In this document: positions 1-9,871 of the stretch, one piece after another | How the letters are laid out: each line of letters starts with the position of its first letter | Position numbering within the stretch: position 1 is the first letter of the stretch | Assembly (NCBI GenBank): GCA_001942185.1 | Contig: MKJV01000090.1 | Location: 1 to 64,000 of the forward strand | Direction: 5' to 3' | Source: Pseudonocardia sp. CNS-004 | Lineage (GTDB): Bacteria; Actinomycetota; Actinomycetes; Mycobacteriales; Pseudonocardiaceae | DNA: 64,000 bases | The notes under the pieces: generated by a model | The model's database searches: none | Told to the model about the DNA's origin: nothing | What the model saw: only the letters and a program-made list of their open reading frames with translations | Program-made: the position numbers and the translations under genes

Positions 1-954
1 GTCCGCCGCCTGCACACCCCACCCCAAGACACCGCCGCGCGGCGGTCGGTGACCTGGCGCACCGACGACGACGGATCCCTGCTGGTCCGGGTCCGGTTCA
101 CCCCCGACGCCGGGGCCGCGTTCATCGCCGCGATCGAAGCCCTGGTCCCACCGAAGATCCCGCCCCGGTACTCGGACGCCCCGGCACCGGTAGACGTGGA
201 CGAACGGGCCCGGGAGCAGGAACCCGGGCCGGTGATCGATCGGATGGCGGCCCGCCGCGCCGACGCACTCCTGACCCTGGTCACCCGCACCCGCGCTGCC
301 GGCGACAGCACCGCCGACGACGGCACCGCCCGCGGCGGCGAGGCTGCGCCGGTGGTCGAGCGCGGCACCACCCAGCTGGTCGTGCACCTCGACGTCAACT
401 CCGGGACGGCCCGGATCGCCGGCGGCCCGCAGATCCCGGCCTCGACCGCCGAACGCCTCGCCTGCGACGCCCGAGTGCAGCTACTGCTCGATGACCGGGA
501 GGGCAACCGGATGTACCTGGGGCGGTCCCGACGACTGGCCACCCCAGCCCAGATCACCGCGCTCGCAGCACGGGACGGCGAGCGGTGCCAATTCCCAGGC
601 TGCACCCATACTCGCTATCTCCAGGCACATCATGTGCGGCACTGGCTTCACGGCGGGCGTACCGATATCGACAACCTGATTCTGATCTGCTCGTTTCATC
701 ATACCGCGATCCATGATCACGGCTATCGCATTCGACGTCGGCCGGGACGGTGGGAGTTCCTCCGCCCGGACGGCACCCCGATCCCCGAACCCGTGGTACT
801 GAACGGGAACACCGAAGGCCTCATCGAAATGCACACCTGGGACCGGCTGCGGATCGACCGCACAACCCTCTCCCCGCAGTGGTACGGCGAACGACTCGAC
901 GTGGAACCCATCCTGGGCGCCCTGCTCCCCAAGAGGATCCCGGCCGCAGCCTGA
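1..954 (+). CDS. DUF222 / HNH endonuclease domain protein (5' partial)
   Basis: The reading frame is open from base 1, so the start lies upstream of the window; the first internal GTG is at 49. The C-terminal part carries a complete HNH nuclease motif: a CQFPGC zinc knuckle around 591, then AHH, HW, GGRT, NL, a second cysteine and HH (about 590-710). This is the layout of actinobacterial DUF222-HNH proteins (the 13E12 repeat family of mycobacteria), which usually occur in many copies per genome. Their biological role is not established. The stop is followed by about 200 bases without a gene. No partner gene is visible, and the window edge hides the DUF222 part. Confidence 0.85.
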   Translation, partial: VRRLHTPPQDTAARRSVTWRTDDDGSLLVRVRFTPDAGAAFIAAIEALVPPKIPPRYSDAPAPVDVDERAREQEPGPVIDRMAARRADALLTLVTRTRAAGDSTADDGTARGGEAAPVVERGTTQLVVHLDVNSGTARIAGGPQIPASTAERLACDARVQLLLDDREGNRMYLGRSRRLATPAQITALAARDGERCQFPGCTHTRYLQAHHVRHWLHGGRTDIDNLILICSFHHTAIHDHGYRIRRRPGRWEFLRPDGTPIPEPVVLNGNTEGLIEMHTWDRLRIDRTTLSPQWYGERLDVEPILGALLPKRIPAAA

Positions 955-1158
955 CTTCCGGGGCGTTCCGCGGAACGCTGCACTGGTCGACCGGGACCAC
1001 CGGATGTTCGGTAGTGAACCCCACCTGGCCCCGCAGGCACGCAGGGAGCGGAACGCGACGGAAGCGACTGCGCCCCGACGCCCGGCGCGGAGGTCGGGGG
1101 CATCGGGCTACGGGGGTGACCAAGGCGCGCCCACGACAGGCGAGGTACGAGGCAGCAG
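955..1158. other. intergenic gap, convergent gene ends
   Basis: About 200 bases lie between the HNH gene end and the ROK regulator stop. I see no conserved ORF, RNA gene or strong hairpin here. Short ORFs in this stretch are shadows with arginine/proline-rich translations typical of GC-rich noncoding frames. Confidence 0.5.
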
Positions 1159-2281
1159 TCAGGCGCGCACCAGCGCATCGACTGCCTCCGGCGCGTAGGC
1201 GCGGCGCACCACCAGGTCGGCGAGCCCGCGGGAGGCGGCCGCCTCACCCCATGCACCTGCCTCGACCTGCAAGCCGTCGGCCACCCGGTCGACCACGTCG
1301 CCGTGCACGCGGGCCCGCACGCCGTCGATCATCGGGGCGAGCCGCCCGAGGGCGCCGCCGAGGACCAGCCGGCTCGGGTTGACCGTCGCCACGATCGCGG
1401 CGAGCGTGCGGCCGAGGTGCTGCGCAGCCGCCGTCAGCTCGGCGAGCGCCGCGGCCTCGCCGTCCCGCACGGCGGCGACCAGGTCGTCCAGGGAGCGCAG
1501 GGCGAGGCGGTCCCGCATGCCGGCGCCGAGCTGAATGCGGCCAGGCAGCCGCGGCGGCCGCAGCGGCAACGGGGCCCGTCGGGGTCGACGAGGATGTGCC
1601 CGATGTCGCCCGCGACGCCCCGGGCGCCTCCAGGACGCGGCCCTCCACGACGATCCCGCAGCTGATGCCGGTGGCGACCTTGGCGTAGACCATCGTCTCC
1701 CCGGGGATGCTCTCCCCCAGCGCCTCGGCGCGGCCGTCGTTCTCCACGACGACCGGGACGTCGAACCGGCGCCCGGCGGCGGTCAGCACGGCGTCGGCGG
1801 GCCACGCCGCGATCGTCGTGGCGGCACGGATCAGGCCCGTGCGCACGTCGACCGGCGCCGGGACCGCCACCCCGACCCCGGCGAGGGTCTCTGCGGGGTC
1901 GAGCAGCGCCGCCCCGGTGTCCAGCAGCGGGCCGAGCACGTCGTCGGCCGGCCGGTCCAGCCCGGCAGGACCGGTGCGGGAGCGCAGTTCCCGCCCTCCC
2001 GTGTCGGTGACCGACACCCGCGCGGTCGCCTGCCCGATCGCGATCGTCAGGATCACCCGGCCGCGGTCGTCGAACCGGATGGGACGCGACGGCCGGCCCC
2101 GTACCGCGTCGAGCGGCTCACCCTCGTAGATCAGGCCGAGCGCGGCGAGCTCCTCGAGGCGGGTGTAGAGCGTGGATCGCGCCATGCCGCTCACCTCGAG
2201 CAGCCGGGCGCGGGACAGCCCACCGGTCTCCCGGACCAGCCCGAGCACCGCGCCCGCCGACGGCGCCGAGTACGCCGCCAC
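1159..2281 (-). CDS. ROK-family transcriptional regulator (two apparent frameshifts)
   Basis: The protein has an N-terminal winged helix (about residues 10-60, GLSRARLLEVSG region) followed by a ROK sugar-kinase-like domain. The ROK zinc signature CRCGRRGCL is visible but lies in a different frame from both ends. Three collinear segments in three frames give one protein: start to about 1620, about 1620 to 1555, and about 1555 to the stop. Adding one base at each junction gives 375 codons, a normal ROK length. ROK repressors usually respond to sugars or sugar phosphates. The GTG start lies 3 nt after the Rieske gene stop, so it is the last gene of the amidohydrolase operon and may regulate it. 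Confidence 0.8.
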
Positions 2282-2284
2282 GGC

Positions 2285-2731
2285 TCACACGTGCACGACG
2301 ACGAGCTGCCGCCGCACCTCGACGTCGTAGCGCTCGGCGCTGTAGGGGCCGGGCCGGTAACCCGCGCCCGAGAGGTCCGCGTCGGAGAGGTCCGCGTCGG
2401 CCGGTTCGACCGTCGCCTCGTAGGACCGCACCCGGGTGCGAGCCGGGTCGAACCACGAGCGGCCGGTGGCGATGTCGAACTCCCACCCGTGCCACGGGCA
2501 GCGCAGGATCTCGCCGCTGCGCAGGTAGTCGTACTCCCCCGGCGTGCTCGACGTGACCAGCCCGGTCAGCACCCCGTCGCACAGCCGCGCCCCTGCGTGC
2601 GGGCACTGGTTGCGCAGCGCGTAGTAGCGCCCGCCCACGTTGAACACCCCGATCGACCGGCCGTCGATCTCGACGATCTTGCGCCGGCCGGGGCCGATCT
2701 CGTCGGTCGTGCCGACGACGTGCCCGGCCAT
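2285..2731 (-). CDS. small Rieske [2Fe-2S] protein
   Basis: This 148-residue protein is a single Rieske domain. Cluster ligands are C43 and H45 (CPHAG) and C78 and H81 (CPWHGWEFD). The 32-residue spacing between the two boxes is longer than usual for Rieske ferredoxins. The tail contains a short acidic repeat (ADADLSDADLSGAG). The ATG overlaps the stop of the upstream amidohydrolase by one base (TGATG), implying translational coupling. It could act as an electron carrier for an oxygenase or as a redox partner for the amidohydrolases. There is no catalytic mononuclear-iron domain, so it is not an oxygenase alpha subunit. Confidence 0.85.
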   Translation of the reverse strand: MAGHVVGTTDEIGPGRRKIVEIDGRSIGVFNVGGRYYALRNQCPHAGARLCDGVLTGLVTSSTPGEYDYLRSGEILRCPWHGWEFDIATGRSWFDPARTRVRSYEATVEPADADLSDADLSGAGYRPGPYSAERYDVEVRRQLVVVHV

Positions 2732-3788
2732 CAGTCCAGCCCGTAGAGCGCCATGCGTTGCCGCCGAAGATCTTCTCCCGGGTCTCGTCGTCGAGCCTGG
2801 CCTTGATCGCGCGGTCCGGGTGGTCGAAATCCCAGTGCGGGTAGTCGGTGGAGAACAGGATCCGGTCGGTGCCGCCCATGCCGTCGAAGACGGTGAGCAG
2901 CTGACGCGGGTCGGGCGGCTCCTCGATCGGCTGGGTCGTGAACCACACGTGGTCGCGGACGTACTCGGACGGCCGCCGGGTCAGGTGCGGGACCTCGTCG
3001 GACAGGCGCGCCCAGTGCTTGTCCATCCGCCACATCACCGAGGGCACCCAGCCGAAGCCGCCCTCGATGAGCACCACCTTGAGCGTCGGGAACCGTTCGA
3101 AGACGCCCTCGACCACCAGGCTGATGAGCTGGGCCTGGAAGGCCTGGGCCATCGCCGTGTGGTCCTCGATGTAGTACGACGGCCAGCCCGACCCGGTGAG
3201 CGGGTTGGCCCGGCCGCCGCCGAAGTGGACCCCCACCGGCAGACCGTTGCGGACGGCCGCCTCGTAGATCGGCCAGTACCGGCGCCGCCCGAGCGGCTCG
3301 TCGGTGCGCACGAGCATCAGCACCTGCACGAACCCCGGGTGGGACGCGGCGCGGTCGATCTCCTCGGCCGCGAGCGACGGCTCCTCGTACGGGATCGAGA
3401 TCCCGGCCCGCAGCCGGGGCTCCTTCTCCAGCCACTCCTGCACCTGCCACTCGTTGACCGCGCGGCACAGCGCGGCCGCGTACCCGGGGTTCTGCTGCCG
3501 GTTGGCCTTGCTGAGGCAGTTGAGGACCCCGTAGCGGATGTCGTAGGCGTCCAGGAGCTGTTCGCGCATGAAGTCGAGGTCGGCCCCCGCAGGCAGGCCC
3601 GACGGCGGCCACGCGTCGGTGCGCGCCGCGCGCGGGGCACCCTTCGGGTACGAGGCGCCGCCGTCCCCGCGGTTGCCGTACCGGTCGTCGTACTCCCGCC
3701 ACCGCCGGGGCAGGTAGGGGTTCAGCGAGCCGGGCGCGAGCTCGTTGTGGATGTCGCAGTCGACCAGCGGCGGGCGCTGCCGGGACAT
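2731..3788 (-). CDS. amidohydrolase-2 family metal-dependent hydrolase/decarboxylase (one frameshift)
   Basis: Family: amidohydrolase-related TIM barrel (PF04909), which includes ACMSD and gamma-resorcylate decarboxylase. Visible motifs are the first metal-binding pair DCDIHN near residue 10 and the C-terminal STDYPHWDFD motif with its catalytic Asp. The frame continues correctly to GGNA near 2756. The expected ending MALYGLD and its stop at 2731 lie in the next frame, so one base is missing at about 2753-2757; with it the protein has 352 residues. It is clearly paralogous to the next upstream gene (similar length and block order), 3 nt away. The substrate is unknown; ring-fission products or carboxylated aromatics are typical for the family. 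Confidence 0.85.
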
Positions 3789-3791
3789 GGC

Positions 3792-4895
3792 TCACTCCCC
3801 GTTCAGGCGGTAGACCTCGAGCGCGTTGCGCCCGAGGAACCGGGTCATGGCATCGGCGGACAGGCCGATCGGCGCCGACCGGGCCGGATCGTCGAACTGG
3901 TGGTGGGGGTAGTCGGTGGAGAACATCAGCATCCGGTCGCTCCCGAGCGCGTCGACGACCTCCAGCAGCTGCTGCGGCTCGTCCGGCTCGTCCAGCGGTT
4001 GCGCGGTGAGCCGGACGGACTCCCGGATGGCCTCCGACGGGAGCCGGTCCACCCACGGGATCTCCCGCCGCAGGCCCTTCCAGTTCTTGTCGAACCGCCA
4101 CATGAGCGGCGGCAGCCACGTGAAGCCCGCCTCGATGAGCACGATCCGCAGGTCGGGGAACCGCACCAGGACGCCCTCGCTGACCAGGCTCACCAGCTGC
4201 GACTGGAAGGCCTGCGCGAGGACGAGGTACTCCTCGAGGTAGTAGCTCGGTGCCCCGACGGGCGTGATCGGGTTGCCGCCCGCGCCGCCCGCGTAGACCC
4301 CGACCGCGAGCCCGTGGCGCGCCGCGGCCTCGTAGATCGGCCAGAACGCGCGGCTGCCCAGCGGCATGCGGGCCCGCACCGGCATCAGGACCTGCACGAA
4401 CTCCGGCAGGTGGCCGAGCCGGTCGATCTCGGCCGCCGCCCGCTGCGGGTCCTGGTTCGCCACGACGAGCGACCCCCGCAGCCGGGGCTCGCCCGTGAGC
4501 CACTCGGCGAGCTGCCAGTCGTTCACGGCGCGCGCCATCGCGACGGCCCAGTCGGGGTTGTGGATGCCGTCGACCCCGTAGATGCAGTGCGTGACCGCTA
4601 TCCGGGTGCGCCACGGGTCGAGCAGCTGGGTGCGGAGCAGGTCCGGGTCGGATCCGGGCGGCCCGTCGGCGGGCCGGGAGCCGGGGATCGCCGACAGTGG
4701 CGAGCCCGGCGGGTAGAGGTCGGACTCGAGGCTCCCGACCCCGCTCTCCCGGATGTAGTCGCGCCACCGGGCGGGCAGGTGGGGCAGTAGCGCGGCGAGC
4801 GAGCGCGGCGTGATGTGCACGTCGGTGTCGACGAGGTCGACGTCGGGCCACTCGGCCGGACGGGCGTAGGGCACGGCTGTGGCGCTCTGCGACAT
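3792..4895 (-). CDS. amidohydrolase-2 family metal-dependent hydrolase/decarboxylase
   Basis: An intact 367-residue paralogue of the downstream gene and first gene of the four-gene minus-strand operon. Motifs are DTDVHI (metal ligands, residues about 23-28), a central block IVLIEAGFTWLPPLMWRFDK (about 253-272) and FSTDYPHHQFDD (about 328-339). The family includes ACMSD-like decarboxylases and hydrolases using one divalent metal. Two diverged copies side by side suggest either a hetero-oligomer or successive steps on related substrates. The start ATG is preceded by a purine-rich stretch and opens into a 317-base region divergent from the DUF4230 gene. Confidence 0.85.
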   Translation of the reverse strand: MSQSATAVPYARPAEWPDVDLVDTDVHITPRSLAALLPHLPARWRDYIRESGVGSLESDLYPPGSPLSAIPGSRPADGPPGSDPDLLRTQLLDPWRTRIAVTHCIYGVDGIHNPDWAVAMARAVNDWQLAEWLTGEPRLRGSLVVANQDPQRAAAEIDRLGHLPEFVQVLMPVRARMPLGSRAFWPIYEAAARHGLAVGVYAGGAGGNPITPVGAPSYYLEEYLVLAQAFQSQLVSLVSEGVLVRFPDLRIVLIEAGFTWLPPLMWRFDKNWKGLRREIPWVDRLPSEAIRESVRLTAQPLDEPDEPQQLLEVVDALGSDRMLMFSTDYPHHQFDDPARSAPIGLSADAMTRFLGRNALEVYRLNGE

Positions 4896-5212
4896 GCGAC
4901 CCCCGGTTCTGTCTCGTGATCGAACGTAAATCGCGGGGTCGCGGGTGTCAACGGGCGAGGACCGTCACGGTGCGCCGCTCGGGGCGCGGCCGAGCACGTG
5001 CCCCCGACGGACTGCCACGGCGGCGTCCCGTGGCCTGCGTCAGCGCCGCCGCGAGAGGACCGTGCGGAGGAACGCCGCCGCGCACTGGACCGCTACGCGC
5101 ACGCGCGATCGGCCCACCTGGCGCACCGCATCGCCGCGACCCCTTGACACGTGGTGGTGACAGGGCGTGTTCTCGTCGAGGACGACGAGCTCGACCCCGG
5201 AGAGAGTCGCAG
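4896..5212. promoter_or_regulatory. divergent intergenic region with candidate promoter for DUF4230 gene
   Basis: This 317-base stretch separates the amidohydrolase operon from the DUF4230 gene. A perfect -35 hexamer TTGACA is at 5144-5149, with a weak -10-like TGTTCT at 5168-5173 (18-base spacer). A GGAGAGAG ribosome-binding site is at 5199-5206. The part from 4920 to 5140 has no convincing coding sequence. Confidence 0.4.
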
Positions 5213-5901
5213 ATGGCACAGCAACTGCTCGAGCCCGACACCAGGACGTGGACCGGGCGGCTGCGGCGGCTCCGCCCACGTCTCAAGCTCCTCGCGGCAG
5301 GCGCCGCGCTCGCCGTCGCTGTGCCGATCGGTGCGCAGGCCGCGGGGATGTTCCCGGCCCTGTCCGCCACGTTCGCGCCGCAGACCGTCGACCGCGGTCC
5401 GGCTCCGCTGATGGCGGCCCTGGCCGACATCTCCGAGTACCACGCCGCCACCGGCACGTTCCAGGTGCTCGTGGACGTCGAACGCGACACCCCGCACGTC
5501 CCCGCCCTGATCAGCGGCGAGCGCACCACGATGTTCGCCACCGGTCACGTCGACGCCCTGGTCGATCTCTCCGGTCTCGGGCCGGAGCAGGTGTCGGCCA
5601 CCGGCGACACCGCGACGTTCACGCTGCCGCCCGCGCGGCTGGCGCCCGCCACCCTCGACCCGGCGGCGAGCCGCGTGGTCGGGCGGGAACGGGGCATCGT
5701 CGAGCGGGTCGCGGGCGCATCCAGAACGACCCCGTCGACGACGAGGCGCTCTACCAGCTGGCGTCGCGGAAGCTGGACGAGACGGCGCGGCAGAGCGACC
5801 TGCTCGCCCGCGCCGAGACGAACACCCGCGAGATGCTGACGTCGCTGGCGCGCTCGCTCGGGTACGAGCGGGTCACGGTGACGTTCGCCGACCCGAGCTG
5901 A
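5213..5901 (+). CDS. DUF4230 domain protein, membrane-anchored (one frameshift)
   Basis: A short basic N-terminus is followed by one hydrophobic segment (residues about 23-43, LLAAGAALAVAVPIG), so it is a signal anchor or single-pass membrane protein. The extracytoplasmic part matches the DUF4230 pattern: a LxxISEYHAATG block near residue 65, conserved beta strands, then a helical C-terminus (ALYQLASRKLDETARQS). The two halves are in different frames, joined at about 5715; adding one base gives 229 residues. The function of DUF4230 proteins is unknown. The start is chosen at 5213 because GGAGAGAG lies 7 bases upstream; longer upstream frames lack such a site. Confidence 0.75.
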
Positions 5902-5910
5902 TCGCGGGGC

Positions 5911-5931
5911 CCGGCCGTCACGCCCGGCCGG
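5911..5931. terminator. hairpin between convergent genes
   Basis: CCGGCC (5911-5916) and GGCCGG (5926-5931) form a 6-bp stem with a 9-base loop between the convergent DUF4230 and MFS gene ends. No U-tract is seen, as is common in actinomycetes. A GC-rich background makes such short stems frequent. Confidence 0.3.
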
Positions 5932-7130
5932 CGCCGTCACCGCAGCGCAGCCGCGTGGGCACCCGCGGCCTGCGCAGCACCAGGAACGCGACGGCCCCTG
6001 CCGCGGTCACCGCGGCCAGCACGAGGAAGGCCGCGGGGTAGCCGCCCGGCCCGCCGGCGATCCCGGTGACGAGCAGCGGCCCGACCACCAGCCCGATCGA
6101 GACGAACCCGGCCGACCACCCCATGATCGTGCCGAAGGATCCGACACCGAAGTAGTCGGCGCGCATCGCGGTCATCACCGGGCCGCGCAGGCCCCAGGCG
6201 ATCCCGTGGACGGTCGCGGCCGCGACGACCGGCCCGAAGCCGGACACCGTCGCCAACGCGACCAGCACACCGGTCTGCACGACCATGCACCCCACCGCGA
6301 GCCTGCGCTTGTCGAGGCGGTCGGCGACCACACCTGTGACGACCTGGCCGAGCAGCTGCGCCGTCGACATCACGGCGACCGCGAGGCCCGCGGTCGCGAG
6401 CGGGATGCCGTTGTGCTGGGTCATCAGCGGCACCAGGTGCAGGCTCACGGCGCTGACCGCGACCAGCGCCGTGCCGTGCCCCACGACGAGCAGCCAGAAC
6501 GCCGGCGTGCGCAGGGCGCTGCCCAGATCGTGGTCGTCCGGGTGGCCGTCCGGGTGGCCGGGCGCCGCGGTCAGGGCGACGGGGCGCGGCCGCCGGTCGG
6601 CGGGGAGGGCGGAGGTCGCCACCATGCCCACCGCCAGGATCACCCCGCGACGCCGAGGAACGTGGCGCGCCAGCCGGCCCCGGCCAGCGCCCACGTCACC
6701 AGCGGGACCGCCAGCCCGCCGAGCGCGATCCCGGTCGGGAGCAGCCCCAGTGCCAGCGTGCGCCGCTGCGTCATCGTCTGCACCACCGCCACGGTCAGCG
6801 GTGTGATGCCCGCCGCCGAGCAGCCGAGGGCGATCACGACGAGGGCCCCGACGAAGTGCGGTGCGTCGGTGACGGCCGCGGCGAGGACGAAGCCGGCCGC
6901 CGTGACGACCGTTCCCGCGCGGAGACCGCACGCACCCCCACCCGGTCGCAGCACCACCCGGTGAGCGGCGAGAGGAAGCCGTTGCCGAGCTGGACGATCG
7001 CGTACCCGAGTGCGACCACCCCCGCCGGCCAGCCGGTGTCCGCGGTGATCACCACCAGGTAGGCGCCGAAGGCACTGATGATCAAGCCGTTCTGCAGGGT
7101 GAGCAGGACCGACCGCCCACCACGACCCAC
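5918..7130 (-). CDS. MFS transporter (two frameshifts)
   Basis: Three frames join into one 12-helix major facilitator. The N-terminal segment (7130 to about 6925) covers TM1-2 (LQNGLIISAFGAYLVVI) and the loop-2-3 motif GWCCDRVGVR. The middle (about 6925-6650) covers TM3-6. The C-terminal segment (about 6650-5918) begins with a linker and covers TM7-12, including GVVADRLDKRR, the second copy of the loop motif. Adding one base at each junction gives 404 residues, normal for MFS. The GTG start follows the acyl-CoA ligase by 65 nt on the same strand. It probably moves the ligase substrate or a related organic acid, but specificity cannot be read from sequence. Confidence 0.8.
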
Positions 7131-7195
7131 CAGCCGCTCCGTGTCGAACCTCGATCGCTCGGACTCACGGGTGGCGGCTCACGGGTGGCGTCGGC

Positions 7196-8832
7196 TCACG
7201 GCGTGCTCGGCGCCGGCGCGGCCGCGAACCGGCTGCGCGCCCACCCCAGGTCGGCCTTGCCGGTGTTGAGCCGCTGCACCTCGGGCACGAGGACGATCCG
7301 GCGGGGCTTCTTGTACCCGGCGAGCCGGGTTCCCACGAAGGCGGCGAGCTCGTCCGGCCCGGCGTCGGCGCCACCCTGCAGCGACACCACCGCGGCGACG
7401 GCGTTGCCGAAGTGGGGGTCCGGGACACCGAGCACCACGGCGTCGCGCACGGCGGGGTGGGCGCGCAGGACGAGCTCCACCTCGTCGGTGAACACCTTCT
7501 CGCCGCCGGTGTTGACCACCGTACTGCCCCGCCCGAGCAGCCGCAGCCGCCCGTCGGCGCCCAGTGTCGCGAGGTCGCCCGGCATCGTGTACCGGACGCC
7601 GTCGATGTCGCGGAACGCGCCCGCCGTCCTCTCCTCGTCGCCGTCGTAGGCGCCTCGGGCACGACCGGCGCGGCCAGCGTGCCGACCACCCCGGAGCCGG
7701 GCACGACGTCGTGGCCGTCCTCGTCGAGCAGGCGGGCACCGGGTGCCAGCTCGAACGTGCCGGTCTCGTCGTCGCCTCCCGCTTCGGCGAGCGAGGCCCG
7801 GGTGGTCTCGGAGCGGGCGTACACCCCGCCCTCGGCCGAGGCGATCGTGTCGCTCAGCGCGACGTCGGCGTGGGCGAGCAGCCTGCGCTTCACGCCGGGG
7901 CTCCACACCGAGCCGATGCTGCGGATCCGGCGCAGCGACCCGATCCCGGGCGCGCGCCCCGCCGCGGCCGCCTCGTCGAGCGCGTCGAGCAGCCGCAGGC
8001 CGAACGCGTCGCCCACGATGACCAGGTCGGTGACGCGGTGCCGCGCGATCGCGGCCAGCAGGCCTGCGCCCGTGATCCCGGTACCCGCCAGCAGCACCAG
8101 CGGTGCGCCGACCGACAGCGCGCCGAGCGCGGAGTAGAGGCCGGTGCCGTGCATGAGCGGCGACGCGGGCAGCTGCACCATGCCGCGCGGCCCGTGGGGG
8201 TCGATGTCGAGCGCCTGGTGCAGCGCCTCCACCTCGTCGACGCCTGCCAGCCCCAGGGTCGCGAACCCGCCGGACCGCACCGACCGCAGCCGCTCGGTGT
8301 GGCTCCCGAGCACGGCCTTCGGGTAGCCGGTGGTTCCGCCCGTGTACAGCCGCCACTCGGTGTCCCCGCGCGGGCGGCGCGGGTGCCGGTCGGCCGCGGC
8401 GACCTCGGGGCCGAACCCGCCGTCCTTCCCGATCCGCACGAGCAGGTCGCAGCCCGGGAGCTCCTGCGCGGCCTCGGCCACGACGTCGGCGAGGTCGTCG
8501 TCGACGATCACGGCCCGTGCCGCGGAGCTCTCCAGCAGGTACCGCACCTCGGTCGCCCGGTACCGGTAGTTGACGTTCACCGGCAGCGCCATCAGCTTGT
8601 ACAGGGCGTGCAGCGCCACCACGTACTCCGGCGAGTTGCGGGCGTCCAGCGCCACCCGGTCGCCCGCACCGACACCACGGGCGGCCAGGTGCCCCGCGAG
8701 CCGGTCGGCCTGCTCGTCGAACCGGGCCCAGGTGAGCTCACGGTCCCCCACGACCACCGCCTGCCGGTCCGGCGCGAGGTCGGCGATGTGCTCGAAGTGC
8801 GAGGCGAAGTTGTCGGCGAGCCGGATGGTCAT
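7196..8832 (-). CDS. acyl-CoA synthetase / AMP-dependent ligase (one frameshift)
   Basis: Member of the adenylate-forming ANL superfamily, activating a carboxylic acid to acyl-AMP and then acyl-CoA. The P-loop-like motif YTGGTTGYPKAV is near residue 166, the A5-like block contains ASAEGGVYA, and the C-terminal hinge and lid (NTGGEKVFTDEVE, then a late NTGKADLGWAR with the catalytic Lys) follow. The lid lies in a different frame from the N-terminus; the break is near 7655, and one added base gives 545 residues. The sequence resembles actinobacterial FadD-like ligases. The ATG overlaps the ATPase stop (ATGA), so it is co-transcribed with the peptide-type transporter and probably activates the imported substrate. 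Confidence 0.85.
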
Positions 8833-9871
8833 GACGCGTTCTCCTCGGGGCCGGACGGATCGAGGATCGGGTGGTGGCAGGCCGCGAACCGGCCCGGCCG
8901 CACCTCACGCATCTCGGGCACCTCGGTGGCGCACCGCTCGGTGGCCAGCGGGCACCGGGTGCGGAAGCGGCACCCGCTGGGCGGGTTGATCGGCGAGGGC
9001 ACCTCGCCGCCGCCCCGGTCGGTCTTCTCGATGCCCGCACCCGCCACCGTCTCCATCGACGGGATCGACGACACGAGCAGCCGTGTGTACGGGTGCACCG
9101 GCTGGTCGAACAGCGCCTCGGTGGTGCCGAGCTCGCAGATCCGGCCGAGGTACATCACCGCGACGCGGTCGCTGATGTTGCGCACGACGCCGAGGTCGTG
9201 GGCGATGAACACCAGCGTGAGCCCGTAGCGGCGCTTCATGTCCTCGAGCAGGTTGAGGATCTGCGCCTGCACGGAGACGTCCAGCGCGGACACCGGCTCG
9301 TCGCAGATCAGGACCTCAGGTTCGAGCACCAGCGCCCGCGCGATCGAGACGCGCTGGCACTGGCCGCCGGAGAACTGGTGCGGCCGCCGGTCGGCCACCT
9401 GCTCCGGGTCGAGCCCGACCGCGGCGAGCACCTCGGGCACGACCCGCTCCCGGTCGGCGGCCCGGCCCCACACGACGAGCGGGTCGCCGACGATGTCGGG
9501 GATCCGCCGCCGCGGGTTGAGCGACGAGATCGGGTCCTGGAAGATCATCTGGAGCTTCGGGCGCAGCTCCCGCAGCTCCCCCGCCGAGAGCGTGGTGAGG
9601 TCGCGGCCCTCGAACAGCACCGAGCCGCTGGTCGGCCGCGGCAACTGCATGATCGCCCGGCCGGTGGTCGACTTGCCGCAGCCGGACTCGCCCACCAGGC
9701 CGAGCGTCTCGCCGCGGCGGACCTCGAGGTCGATCCCCGAGACGGCGTGCACCGTCTGCCCGCCGCCCACCGGGAACTCGACCACCAGGTCCTGCAGCCG
9801 GAGGACGACGTCGCCGTCCGCGGGCTCCGCGCCCGGGCAGCGGACTCGCGCTCCGTGCGCGCCGCCGTCAT
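8829..9871 (-). CDS. Opp/Dpp-type ABC transporter ATPase (OppF-like; probable frameshift near N-terminus)
   Basis: Complete nucleotide-binding domain: Walker [11 protein letters not shown]-loop in LQMIFQDP, signature [15 protein letters not shown] and Walker [13 protein letters not shown]. The C-terminal oligopeptide-family extension has [13 protein letters not shown] and a cysteine cluster ([14 protein letters not shown]). An ATG at 9871 overlaps the upstream binding-protein stop (ATGA), but its frame runs out before the domain; one base added at about 9790-9845 joins them, giving 347 residues. An internal GTG at 9785 is the alternative start but would cut the first beta strand. It pairs with the OppD-like ATPase at 13165. 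Confidence 0.85.

Noticed and set aside
7162-7198. Short tandem repeats of CTCACGGGTGGCG near the ligase/MFS junction
   Set aside because: Only two and a partial copy, in noncoding DNA at the gene boundary. There is no spacer regularity or associated genes that would suggest CRISPR or an attachment site.
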